From the NCBI GenBank assembly GCA_029260475.1, contig JAJDDE010000064.1, positions 1 through 39,283 of the forward strand: a stretch of 39,283 nucleotides of DNA. The letters run 5' to 3'. This document shows positions 14,062 through 22,315 of this stretch, one piece after another (the first letter of the stretch is position 1; each line of letters opens with the position of its first letter). The position numbers were made by a program, and so were the translations under genes. Under the pieces are notes generated by a model. The model worked only from the letters and a program-made list of their open reading frames with translations, ran no database searches and had not been told where the DNA came from. This DNA comes from Phycisphaerales bacterium. Lineage in GTDB: Bacteria; Planctomycetota; Phycisphaerae; Phycisphaerales; UBA1924.

Positions 14062-15663
14062 ATGAGCCAGAACGCCCCGTACTACATCACGACCCCCATC
14101 TACTACGTCAACGACCGCCCCCACGTCGGGCACTGCTACACGACGCTCGTCGCGGACGCCGCGGCCCGGTTGATGCGGTGCGCCGGGCGGGACGTCTTCT
14201 TCCTGACCGGCACCGACGAGCACGCGGAGAAGGTCGTGGAGAGCGCCGCCAAGAACGGCGTGACGCCCATCGAGTGGGCCGACCGCAACGCGGCGGAGTT
14301 TGAGCGGGCCTTCGCGCTGATGAACTTCAGCCACGACGACTTCATCCGCACCACGCAGGAGCGGCACACGACGGTGGTGCAGGCCCTGATCGCGAAGCTG
14401 CAGGCGTCTGGCGATGTGTACCTGGGCGACTACGTGGGCTGGTACGACCCCAGCCAGGAGGAGTACCTCACCGAGACGGTCGCCAAGGAGCACGAGTACA
14501 AGAGCCCCGTCACCGGGCGCGAGCTCGAGAAGCGCACGGAGCAGAACTACTTCTTCAAACTGAGCGCGTACGCCGACCGTCTGAAAGCGCACATCGACGC
14601 CAACCCCGGCTTCATCAAGCCCGAGGCACGCCGGAACGAGGTGCTCGGTCGGCTCGGGCAGGGACTGGTGGATGTGCCGATCTCGCGTGGCGTCAAGGAG
14701 GGCGACGTCGAGTGGGGCATCTTCATGCCGGGCGACGAGAGCCACCGCGTGTACGTCTGGATCGATGCGCTGATCAACTACTGGTCCGCGGTGCAGGCTC
14801 CCGATCGCATCAAGTACTGGCCCGCGCAGACGCACGCGATCGCCAAGGACATCCTGTGGTTCCACGCGGTGATCTGGCCCTGCATGCTCATGGCCCTGGG
14901 CGAGGAGCTGCCCGGGTGCGTCTACGCGCACTCCTTCTGGATCCGCGAGGGGCGGAAGATGTCCAAGAGCCTGGGCAACTTCATCGATCTGGCGACCATC
15001 AACGCCTACATCGAACGTTACGGCCTCGACGCCCTCCGCTGGTACCTGCTCACGCAGGGGCCGATGGGCACGACCGATTCGGACTTCGTGCACGCCAAGT
15101 TCATCGAGGTGTACAACGCCGACCTCGCCAACGGCATCGGTAACGCCGCATCGCGCGTCGCGAACATGATCGCCAAGTACTTCGATGGCGCGATGCCCGA
15201 GGTGACCGCCCAAGACGCGGCGGCGCAGGGGTTCGGTCGCGACTGGCCCGCGCTCACCAACCAGGCGGTCACCGACGCCGTCGAGAAGATGGGGGCCTTC
15301 GATGTCGGCGGTGCCCTCCGCTGCGGCCTCGAGCTCTCCAACGAGGTGGACCGCTACGTCCACGACACCCAACCCTTCCGCCTCGCGAAGGACCCGGACA
15401 ACCTGCCGCAGGTCGCGGCGATCCTCACCAACTGCGCCGAGGCCCTCGTCGTCGCGGCGAACCTCCTGCACCCCGCGATGCCGGGGACGATGACCAACCT
15501 GCTCTCCCGCTTCGGGCGTCCGTCGCCCGACACGCTGGGCGGCGCGGATGCGCTAAGCGCGTGGGGCGCGGTGCAGGCGGGGACGCCGATCGAGAAGGGT
15601 GAGGCACTGTTTCCGCGTGCGGATGGGGATGAGGAGCCGCCGGGTGGGGGTTGCGAACTATGA
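14062..15663 (+). CDS. metG: Methionyl-tRNA synthetase
   Basis: 533 residues. A class I aminoacyl-tRNA synthetase that charges tRNA-Met. The HIGH signature is HVGH (21-24), followed by FFLTGTDEHAEKV, the editing/connective region WYDPSQEEYLTE with no zinc knuckle, and KMSKS (299-303) in GRKMSKSLGNF. The helical anticodon-binding domain fills about 340-500. The end, GTPIEKGEALFPRADGDEE, matches the usual end of the MetRS core (GxxIxKxExLFPR). There is no C-terminal tRNA-binding EMAP/OB domain. The ATG at 14062 was chosen over an upstream in-frame GTG at 14041 because homology begins at YYITTPIYYVN; it has no ribosome-binding site. Its stop overlaps the next start (ATGA). The last 22 codons are copied inside the following gene. 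Confidence 0.97.
   Translation: MSQNAPYYITTPIYYVNDRPHVGHCYTTLVADAAARLMRCAGRDVFFLTGTDEHAEKVVESAAKNGVTPIEWADRNAAEFERAFALMNFSHDDFIRTTQERHTTVVQALIAKLQASGDVYLGDYVGWYDPSQEEYLTETVAKEHEYKSPVTGRELEKRTEQNYFFKLSAYADRLKAHIDANPGFIKPEARRNEVLGRLGQGLVDVPISRGVKEGDVEWGIFMPGDESHRVYVWIDALINYWSAVQAPDRIKYWPAQTHAIAKDILWFHAVIWPCMLMALGEELPGCVYAHSFWIREGRKMSKSLGNFIDLATINAYIERYGLDALRWYLLTQGPMGTTDSDFVHAKFIEVYNADLANGIGNAASRVANMIAKYFDGAMPEVTAQDAAAQGFGRDWPALTNQAVTDAVEKMGAFDVGGALRCGLELSNEVDRYVHDTQPFRLAKDPDNLPQVAAILTNCAEALVVAANLLHPAMPGTMTNLLSRFGRPSPDTLGGADALSAWGAVQAGTPIEKGEALFPRADGDEEPPGGGCEL
15575..15642 (+). repeat. 68-bp direct repeat, copy 1 (3' end of metG)
   Basis: Direct repeat of 16531-16598, 64 of 68 bases identical. 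It encodes the last conserved residues of MetRS and is the probable parent copy. Confidence 0.9.
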
Positions 15664-16607
15664 CTCGCTGGCTGATATGGCTATTGGCGTATTCATCTAT
15701 CAGCACGATGACATCGGTTGCATTCGCCCTGTGGACCTGGAACGAACACATCACCAAGCCAATTTTTGACGGCTGGATCGCGTTAATGCCACTCGACATG
15801 GATTGGCGTCAACTTCCGCCAGATGGACCGTTGGAATTCCGGTACTGGGACGGCAACTCTTGGAAGACTCGGGAATTCGGTGTGGTGATTGAATCCAAAG
15901 TAGATGCGATCTCGTTCGAGATTCGACGATCCAGCGTGTTCACAACGCCAGAGCGATATCAACAGCATCTGGATGTCCAGGAAAGCAAAAGCCGTTTCTA
16001 CGCCTCTGAACAGTCCATGACCATGCACGTCACTTGGATTCAGGTTCCTCAAAGTGTCATGGGCAGTGCGTTCACAGGCTTCCCTTTCCGCTCGTTCGGA
16101 AAATACGGGAGCGACCTCGGCCTGTTTCGTGGAGCGGACCCGCCCGATCGAAACTGGTCAACGCTAGCCGGAGGGACTCCGGTCGTGCGTCTCTCGGAGA
16201 TTGAGGAGCGCGGCCTGCTCTTGCCGGCGCGATGGTGGAACATCCCCGAGCCGCAAACGCAATTCGCGAAGCAGCAGGCGGGCTCAAATCTACCCGGCAC
16301 AAACACGCCGTATGTCCCCGATCCGAACCGACTGTGCGACGACGGCTCTCCTTCTCGTGTGCTATTGGGTGGCGTTCTCGCGAACTCGATCGTGTGGATG
16401 CTACCGCTGGTTGGGATGCACTTCGTGATTGGTACTGGGTGCCGCTGGAACCGACGCAGACGCGGCCTCTGCACCACGTGCAAGTACCAACTCGCGGGTC
16501 TCACCACCTGCCCCGAGTGCGGCACGATGAAGGCGGGGACGCCGATCGAGAAGGGGGAGGCGCTGTTTCCGAGGGCGGATGGGGATGAGGAGCCGCCGTC
16601 ACCATGA
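15660..16607 (+). CDS. Membrane protein with C-terminal zinc ribbon, fused to a copied MetRS tail (paralogue A)
   Basis: 315 residues. N-terminal membrane segment (about 4-24), a long outside region (about 30-240) with no recognised motif, a second membrane segment (about 240-258), then RWNRRRRGLC, C-x2-C-KYQL and CPECG (about 261-289), a treble-cysteine-pair zinc ribbon that should face the cytoplasm. Such ribbons end many otherwise unrelated planctomycete membrane proteins. The last 26 residues are not part of the family: 22 of them equal the C-terminus of MetRS. The gene overlaps metG by 4 bases (ATGA) and paralogue B by 4 bases. The central codons are visibly more AT-rich than in neighbouring genes. 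The function is unknown. Confidence 0.75.
   Translation: MTRWLIWLLAYSSISTMTSVAFALWTWNEHITKPIFDGWIALMPLDMDWRQLPPDGPLEFRYWDGNSWKTREFGVVIESKVDAISFEIRRSSVFTTPERYQQHLDVQESKSRFYASEQSMTMHVTWIQVPQSVMGSAFTGFPFRSFGKYGSDLGLFRGADPPDRNWSTLAGGTPVVRLSEIEERGLLLPARWWNIPEPQTQFAKQQAGSNLPGTNTPYVPDPNRLCDDGSPSRVLLGGVLANSIVWMLPLVGMHFVIGTGCRWNRRRRGLCTTCKYQLAGLTTCPECGTMKAGTPIEKGEALFPRADGDEEPPSP
16442..16526 (+). repeat. 85-bp zinc-ribbon cassette, copy 1 (in paralogue A)
   Basis: 79 of 85 bases equal 17383-17467. It encodes the basic RWNRRRRG stretch and the two cysteine pairs. It begins at the same codon number (about 261) in both genes. Confidence 0.9.
16531..16598 (+). repeat. 68-bp direct repeat, copy 2 (metG tail copied into paralogue A)
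   Basis: Direct repeat of 15575-15642. It is read in the same frame as in metG. The four base differences (GGT/GGG, GCA/GCG, CGT/AGG) are all silent. Confidence 0.9.
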
Positions 16608-17509
16608 GGCGGGCGCGACACATCGCGCTGTGCCTGATCGTTGGGTGCCTGCTGCAGTTCGGCGTCGCGTACGGGCTGTGGTTTGGGTATATCGAGCGGG
16701 GGTCGCCAACCCGTTGGACAGGAGACCCTCTTGATGGACCCGCCCCCAACGAGAGACGGGGGCAGCGCGAATTCACCACACTTAGCCCGGAGGGTTCGGA
16801 GCGCAGAGCGTTCGAGGTGTGGCGACTCGACCGGCCCACGCACTTCGGCGTGAGTGTGACGGGCGGTATTGCGTATGAGAACGCCGACAAGGTCGATCAG
16901 AGCCGAATTGAGTCCGAGGAATTCGGAAAGATGTTCGATAGCCTTACGCAGACCCAGATAATCACGATCCAGTGGAGTTGCCCGTCGCCCGCATCAAACG
17001 TGAAGTTCATGCGTCTTCAAGCCGGCTTCCCGTTCCCGACATTGATGCGACACGAGATCGAGCCGGACGAACTTATCGAGCACGAGCGTCGCGGCACGCT
17101 CTCGCTCGCGATCGCGTATATGGGGTATCGCCTCCATGACCCGGCATTCCAAAGGAGCATCCAATTGCCCGCTTGGATTTGGTACGACCGTGACCGCGCC
17201 TTCACCATGTTTGAATTGCCGGGCGTCAATGGATACAAAACGGTTGCCCCAACCTTGGGCTTGCCACTCTCTGCTTCTCCACGCTTCCCGCCGATGTGGA
17301 TCGGGATCACCGGTGCTCTTTCGAACACCCTGACCTACGCAGCATTGCTCTATGCAGGCCTCTTCGGCACCGGCGTAGCCATCCGCTGGAACCGACGCAG
17401 ACGCGGACTCTGCACCAAGTGCAAGTACCAACTCGCCCGCCTCGCCACCTGCCCCGAGTGCGGCACGCCCAAGCGTGCCTCACCTTCGACGGCTTCCTCG
17501 TCGTCCTGA
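16604..17509 (+). CDS. Membrane protein with C-terminal zinc ribbon (paralogue B)
   Basis: 301 residues with the same plan as paralogue A. Membrane segment about 6-25, outside domain about 30-225 containing an AGFPFPT segment that lines up with TGFPFRS of A, second membrane segment about 228-252, and a zinc ribbon GLCTKCKYQLARLATCPECG (about 268-287). It ends with a short Ser-rich tail, probably the original form of the family's C-terminus. Outside the membrane segments and the ribbon the two paralogues are barely alike. The ATG overlaps the stop of A by 4 bases. Base composition of the central part is again more AT-rich than the neighbours. The function is unknown; the zinc ribbon could serve protein-protein or nucleic-acid contacts. 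Confidence 0.75.
   Translation: MRRARHIALCLIVGCLLQFGVAYGLWFGYIERGSPTRWTGDPLDGPAPNERRGQREFTTLSPEGSERRAFEVWRLDRPTHFGVSVTGGIAYENADKVDQSRIESEEFGKMFDSLTQTQIITIQWSCPSPASNVKFMRLQAGFPFPTLMRHEIEPDELIEHERRGTLSLAIAYMGYRLHDPAFQRSIQLPAWIWYDRDRAFTMFELPGVNGYKTVAPTLGLPLSASPRFPPMWIGITGALSNTLTYAALLYAGLFGTGVAIRWNRRRRGLCTKCKYQLARLATCPECGTPKRASPSTASSSS
17383..17467 (+). repeat. 85-bp zinc-ribbon cassette, copy 2 (in paralogue B)
   Basis: Partner of 16442-16526, with six mismatches in 85 bases, three of which change an amino acid. Confidence 0.9.
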
Positions 17510-17668
17510 TGGGGGCCTGAAGCGGTGTGAGCGTCCGGGAATGGTGCTTTGCAGCGTCACAATCCGGCGTGCCCGCGTGAGAGGGGCAGGGGTGGATCGG
17601 CTTCCTTCACTGCGGATCAGCGGCTTCGCTCGGGAGACCGATCATCGGATTCGAGGAGGTTGTGTCCT

Positions 17669-18910
17669 GTGCTGATGTGCGCGGTGGGTGAACTCGAGGC
17701 GGGGTGGGCGGTCGGCGGCGCAGTGCTGCATCCCAAGCGCCCATCGACCCAGCTCCTGGCCCCGAACACCGCGCTCACGCGCGAGAACATCAGGACGCTC
17801 CAGCGGCTGGGCGTCGAGCACGTCTGGATCACCGGGGACGACCTCGAGGACTACGACCGCGGCGCCACCCGTCTGCTCACGCGCGAGCAGCACGCCCTGC
17901 AGGAGGCGCTGCTCAACGATTTCGCGGGTCGCGCCAAGACGACGATCAGCACCGCGAGCGTACAGAAGTACAAGCAGCGCGTGAATCAGCTCATCATGAG
18001 CGCGATCTCGAGCCGCCAGTACGCCTCGCTGGCGTCGCGGTTGCGCACGGGTGGCGACGGGCAGTTTGCGCACGCCGCGAACGTGGCGTACCTCTGCGTG
18101 GTCTGCGGGCTCCAGCTGGAGACGTACATCGTCCGCGAGCGCCCGCGCCTGACGCCGGGCAAGGCGCTGGACCACGCGTCACTCGGTCTCGCGGGGCTGC
18201 TGCACGACGTCGGCAAGACCAATTGCGACTTCGAGAGCCGCCAGCAGCACGAGGTCCACTTGCACGAGGATGATGACGAGGAGGCGTACCGCGACCACGT
18301 GCAGATCGGCTACGAGATGCTGGAGTACGCGGGCGCGCCCGCTTCTGTGCGCGTCGCGGTGCGGATGCACCACCAGCGTTGGGACGGCGCCGGCTGGCCC
18401 GATGCGGACGCGTGTGGCCTGCGCCACCGCGAGGCGGTCGTAGGGAGCGATATCCATATTTACAGCCGCATCGTGGGTGCCGCGAACGTGCTGGACAACC
18501 TGCTGCACCGCGCCGACGGGACGCCGTCGCTCCCGGTGAGCGCCCTGGCCCGGTTCGCCTCCACGGAGTTCGACGGCTGGTTCGACCCGATGGTGCGTGC
18601 GGCGCTGCTGCGCGCGGTGCAGCCCTACGCGGTCGGCTCGCGCGTGGTGCTCACCGACGGGACGGTCTGCGCCGTGGTGTTGCCCAACCCGGCGTGCCCG
18701 TGCCTCCCGAGCGTCAAGCCCCTCGACAATCAGCACGCCGGCGAGGTGATCAACCTCTCGAACGACGCTTCGATGCGCCGCATCGCACGGCACGAGGGGC
18801 AGGACGTCTCCTCCTTGTACTACGAGCCGACGCCCGCCTCGGTCGATGGCGACGACTCGGTGTGCATGGTCCCGCCGATGTACATCGATCCTTCGGACGC
18901 CGCGGCGTAG
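17669..18910 (+). CDS. HD-GYP domain protein (cyclic-di-GMP phosphodiesterase family)
   Basis: 413 residues. An N-terminal part of about 125 residues (DUF3391-like in position) precedes an HD-GYP domain: H135, LLHDVGK (H179-D180-K183), H210, MHHQ (H234-H235), then RWDGAGWP (238-244), the counterpart of the HHExxDGxGYP signature with W in place of Y. At the last metal-ligand position, where the family reads xADxxDAL, this protein has AANVLDNL, with N273 replacing Asp. HD-GYP proteins hydrolyse cyclic-di-GMP; the substitution may weaken or abolish metal binding. The C-terminal part (about 350-413) is the usual G-x-x-V-x-L-xDG beta segment. The GTG at 17669 was chosen because GAGGAGG lies 9 bases before it; an ATG two codons later is also possible. 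It precedes the DUF58 cluster by 64 bases. Confidence 0.85.
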   Translation: MLMCAVGELEAGWAVGGAVLHPKRPSTQLLAPNTALTRENIRTLQRLGVEHVWITGDDLEDYDRGATRLLTREQHALQEALLNDFAGRAKTTISTASVQKYKQRVNQLIMSAISSRQYASLASRLRTGGDGQFAHAANVAYLCVVCGLQLETYIVRERPRLTPGKALDHASLGLAGLLHDVGKTNCDFESRQQHEVHLHEDDDEEAYRDHVQIGYEMLEYAGAPASVRVAVRMHHQRWDGAGWPDADACGLRHREAVVGSDIHIYSRIVGAANVLDNLLHRADGTPSLPVSALARFASTEFDGWFDPMVRAALLRAVQPYAVGSRVVLTDGTVCAVVLPNPACPCLPSVKPLDNQHAGEVINLSNDASMRRIARHEGQDVSSLYYEPTPASVDGDDSVCMVPPMYIDPSDAAA

Positions 18911-18974
18911 TTCTCGTGCGGATCGGGGGGCCAGGGGCACCCGCAGGGGGGCGGGGCGGTAGGATCGGGAGCCC

Positions 18975-20006
18975 GTGACGCCTCCTCCCCCACAAGCAGG
19001 TACACCCAGTGCGCCCTCGGCGCCGACCAAGCCCATCAGTGGCGTGGACGCCGGTCTGTACCTGCACCCGCAGACCCTCTCCCGCCTCGGGACGATGGAA
19101 CTGCGGGCGAAGATGATCGTGGAGGGCGTGACCAGCGGCATGCACCGCTCGCCTTACCAAGGCTTCTCCGTCGAGTTCGCCCAACACCGCCCGTACGTCG
19201 CGGGCGATGACATCCGGCACCTGGACTGGAAGGTGTACGGGCGGTCCGACAAGCTGTACCTCAAGCAGTACGAGCAGGAGACGAACCTCGATCTCGTGCT
19301 GCTCGTGGATGCCTCGGGCTCGATGAACTACGGCTCGCGCTCATTCTCCTCCGCCTCGGGCTCGGGCCAGAAGACCTCGCACGACGGGCGGGGCGAGTGG
19401 ACGAAGTACGACCACGCGACCGCGACCGCCGCCGCCCTCGCCTACATGTCGCTCAAGCAAGGCGACCGGGTGGGGATGGGGATCTACGCGGACGGGCTGC
19501 TCGACTCCGTCGCCCGCTCGGGCTCGCAGGCGGCGTGGCGCCGGATCGTGGGTGCGCTCTCGACGCAGAGCGTGGACCGCCCGACGGACCTGGGCCGCAC
19601 GATTGATCAGGCCCTCGCGAAGCTCAACAACCGCTGCCTGATCACGCTGATCTCGGACTGCTTCGAGGACGTGGACGTGCTGCGTTCGGCGCTCGCGCGC
19701 ATCCGGCACCGGCGCCACGACGCGATCGTCCTGCAGGTGCTCGACCGCAAGGAGGTCACCTTCGACCTCGACGAGACGGCCCCCTTCCTCGGGCTCGAGG
19801 GAGAGGGACGCCTTCGCCTCGACCCACGCGCGATCAAGGCGGACTACCTCAAGGCCTTCAACGAGCACCGCGAGTCGGTCGAGAAGACGGTCAAACGCTT
19901 CGGGTTTGATTACCAACTCGTGGACACGCACACGTGGCTGGGTCCGCCCTTGGCGACGTTCATCGCGAAGCGCAACGCGCTGGTGAAGCGGAGGAAGCGC
20001 TCGTGA
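18975..20006 (+). CDS. DUF58 / von Willebrand A-like cytoplasmic protein
   Basis: 343 residues, no membrane segment. The DUF58 signature is GDDIRHLDWKVYGR (77-90) followed by KLYLKQYEQE. A von Willebrand A-type fold follows with an intact metal-ion site, VDASGSM (D112-x-S114-x-S116), a Thr/Gly loop around DRPTDLGRTI and LISDCF near 228. DUF58 proteins nearly always accompany a MoxR AAA+ ATPase and BatA-type membrane proteins and are thought to help assemble or chaperone envelope complexes. No moxR is visible here. The GTG start has GGGAG just upstream and a TAGGAT box at 18960-18965. The stop overlaps the next GTG by 4 bases. First gene of the seven-gene cluster. Confidence 0.9.
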   Translation: MTPPPPQAGTPSAPSAPTKPISGVDAGLYLHPQTLSRLGTMELRAKMIVEGVTSGMHRSPYQGFSVEFAQHRPYVAGDDIRHLDWKVYGRSDKLYLKQYEQETNLDLVLLVDASGSMNYGSRSFSSASGSGQKTSHDGRGEWTKYDHATATAAALAYMSLKQGDRVGMGIYADGLLDSVARSGSQAAWRRIVGALSTQSVDRPTDLGRTIDQALAKLNNRCLITLISDCFEDVDVLRSALARIRHRRHDAIVLQVLDRKEVTFDLDETAPFLGLEGEGRLRLDPRAIKADYLKAFNEHRESVEKTVKRFGFDYQLVDTHTWLGPPLATFIAKRNALVKRRKRS

Positions 20007-22315
20007 ACTTCCTCCACCCGGGCCTGCTGCTCGCGGGCGTGCTCGCGGTCTCCATCCCGATCATCATCCACCTGCTCTTCCGCCAGCGGCGCAAGCCGGT
20101 GCGTTGGGCGGCGATGCGGTTCCTGATCGAGGCGTACCGCAAGCGGCGTAGGCGGCTGAAGATCGAGCACCTCATCCTGCTGGCGGTGCGCTGCCTGGTG
20201 ATCGCGTGCCTCGCGTTTGCGCTGGGCAGGCCGCTGTTGGACGCCGCGGGGCTGCTGGGATCGTCGGGTCGTGACGTGTACGTGCTGATCGACAACGGCG
20301 TGGCCTCCTCGCTCCGGACCACGAACGGCGAGACCGCGCTGGACGCGCACAAGCGCACCGCGAAGGACATGCTAGAGGCGCTCAACTCCGGAGATCGCGC
20401 GGGGCTGATCGCTCTGGGCGGGCCGGCCGACCCGATCGTGCTGCCCGCTTCGAGCGATATCGGCGCGGTGACCCGCCTCATCAACGGTCTCGAAGCGACG
20501 GACGGCGCGACGGACCTCCAAGGCGCGCTCGGCGCGCTGGCGGCCCACCTCGAATCGCTCGAGGGCGACGAGGACCCGAGGCCCACCGTCGGGCTGCTCC
20601 TCTCCGAGTTCCGCACCGGCAGCGCGGACATCACCAAGCCGCTGATCTCCACGCTCAGCGGGCTCGAGGGCGTGCGCCTGCTCGCGCTGCAACCCGATGC
20701 CACTAGCGCTGGCAACGTGCAGATCGTGGGCATCGAGCCGCTGCGCTCCGTCGTGCTGACGGGCGCGGGGCGGGCGGCGGAGGACGTCTCCGTCCGCGTG
20801 CGCCTCGCGCGCACCGGCAGCGCCGTCGGGGAGGCGGGCGTCACCAGCGTGCGCCTGCGGGCGCTCGACCCGAACGAACTGGACGCGCCGGGCGCCGACG
20901 ACTCGCGCGCCAGCGTGCGATGGACGCCCGGGCAGAGCGACGCGAGCGTGACCATGAGCGTGCGCTTAGACCGCGCGGGCGAAGCGGGTGTCGGCGCGAG
21001 CGTGCTCGTGGGCAGCATCGATCGCGACGCGCTCGAAGCCGACAACTCGCTCCGGACGCCGGTGCGCATCACCGATGCGCTCGAGGTGGGCATCGTCGGC
21101 ACGCGCCGCTTCTCGGGCGGCACATCCGTCGCGCAGCGCTCCGCGGCCGATTGGCTCCGCCCCGCGCTCGCACCAACCGAATCGACGCCCGTGCGCATCA
21201 CGGACCTTGAGCCCGGTGCGCTGGACGCGCCGACGCTCGCGGGGCTCGATGCGCTCTTCGTGGCGCAGCCCGATCTGGTGCCCGAAGAGTCGTGGGCGAC
21301 GCTCCGGACCTTCGCGGACGATGGCGGGATGGTCGTCGTCACGCCCCCCAGCGAGGCGACGGTCCACCTGTGGACAGACCCCTTCCTGCGCGCGTTCGGC
21401 CTCGACTGGACCTTCGGGCGCGAGGCGATCGACGCCCCGGCGGACGCGGTCTTCACGATCCAGCCCGACGCCAACGACGGCGCGGGCTCCGGGGGCGTGC
21501 TCACCCTGCTGGCGGACGAACTCGAGCCGCTGGTCCGCCCGGTTGGCGTCTTCCGCACGCTGGCCCCCGATCTCGGGGCCTCGACGGGGACGACGCGGGT
21601 GCTCTCGCTGGACAACGGGGAGCCCTGGCTCGTCGCGACGCGTCCCGGGAGCGGCATCCGTGGAGAAACTGGGGCCAACGTCCCCTCTGGAACACCTGTG
21701 GATAACCAGGGTTCGGGGCGAGGGGTGCTCTTCTACCTCGCCAGCGCTCCCACGCTCACCTGGACCGACCTCCCGGCGCGTCCGCTGATGGTCCCACTCG
21801 CGCAAGAATTGGTCAGACAAGGGGTTGGGAGCTCCTCAGCGGGGCAAGCACCCATCGCGGGGTCGCCCATCGCAGCGCCCGGTGGCGCGACGTCCATCAC
21901 GCTGTTATCGAGCGGTTCTGAGGCACGCACGATCGATGTGGATAGCTCGGGGCTCGTGCGCTCCCCGATCCGCAAGGCGGGCGTCTGGATCGCCCGCGAT
22001 CGGGCGGGGCGTGATGAGGGCGTGATCGCTGTGAACGCCGATACGAACGGGGCTCGGACGGGCGTGTACGACCCCGAGGCCCTGCTGGCCTGGATCGGCG
22101 GCGTCTTCGGGCCCGCCGAGGGGGCTTCGGAGGCGGTCACCTGGCTCGACCCCGCAGAGCCCGCAGGCGCACTCGAATCGGGCGAACGGGGCTCACCCTT
22201 CTCGATGCCTCTCCTTCTTATGGCGCTCCTATTCGCGATCGTCGAAACGCTGTTGGCCCGCTGGTTCGCCCATGCGTGGCGCGAACCCGGCTTGTCGAGG
22301 GGGGTCATCGCGTGA
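20003..22315 (+). CDS. BatA-type membrane protein with degenerate VWA and GATase-like regions
   Basis: 770 residues. The N-terminus is the BatA (aerotolerance regulator N-terminal) domain: FLHPGLLLAGVLAVSIPIIIHL with a membrane segment about 5-25, FRQRRKPVRWAAMRFL, and a second membrane segment about 56-76. A VWA-like domain follows, but its metal motif reads LIDNGVASS where DxSxS is expected. The middle has beta-sandwich sequence, and about 360-480 resembles a glutamine-amidotransferase-like fold (VGIVGTRRF, LDALFVAQPDLV, DDGGMVVVTPP). A C-terminal membrane helix (PLLLMALLFAIVETLLA, about 733-752) ends the protein, so most of the chain lies in the periplasm between two anchors. It starts with GTG inside the previous stop codon and overlaps the next gene in the same way. 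Confidence 0.85.
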   Translation: MNFLHPGLLLAGVLAVSIPIIIHLLFRQRRKPVRWAAMRFLIEAYRKRRRRLKIEHLILLAVRCLVIACLAFALGRPLLDAAGLLGSSGRDVYVLIDNGVASSLRTTNGETALDAHKRTAKDMLEALNSGDRAGLIALGGPADPIVLPASSDIGAVTRLINGLEATDGATDLQGALGALAAHLESLEGDEDPRPTVGLLLSEFRTGSADITKPLISTLSGLEGVRLLALQPDATSAGNVQIVGIEPLRSVVLTGAGRAAEDVSVRVRLARTGSAVGEAGVTSVRLRALDPNELDAPGADDSRASVRWTPGQSDASVTMSVRLDRAGEAGVGASVLVGSIDRDALEADNSLRTPVRITDALEVGIVGTRRFSGGTSVAQRSAADWLRPALAPTESTPVRITDLEPGALDAPTLAGLDALFVAQPDLVPEESWATLRTFADDGGMVVVTPPSEATVHLWTDPFLRAFGLDWTFGREAIDAPADAVFTIQPDANDGAGSGGVLTLLADELEPLVRPVGVFRTLAPDLGASTGTTRVLSLDNGEPWLVATRPGSGIRGETGANVPSGTPVDNQGSGRGVLFYLASAPTLTWTDLPARPLMVPLAQELVRQGVGSSSAGQAPIAGSPIAAPGGATSITLLSSGSEARTIDVDSSGLVRSPIRKAGVWIARDRAGRDEGVIAVNADTNGARTGVYDPEALLAWIGGVFGPAEGASEAVTWLDPAEPAGALESGERGSPFSMPLLLMALLFAIVETLLARWFAHAWREPGLSRGVIA

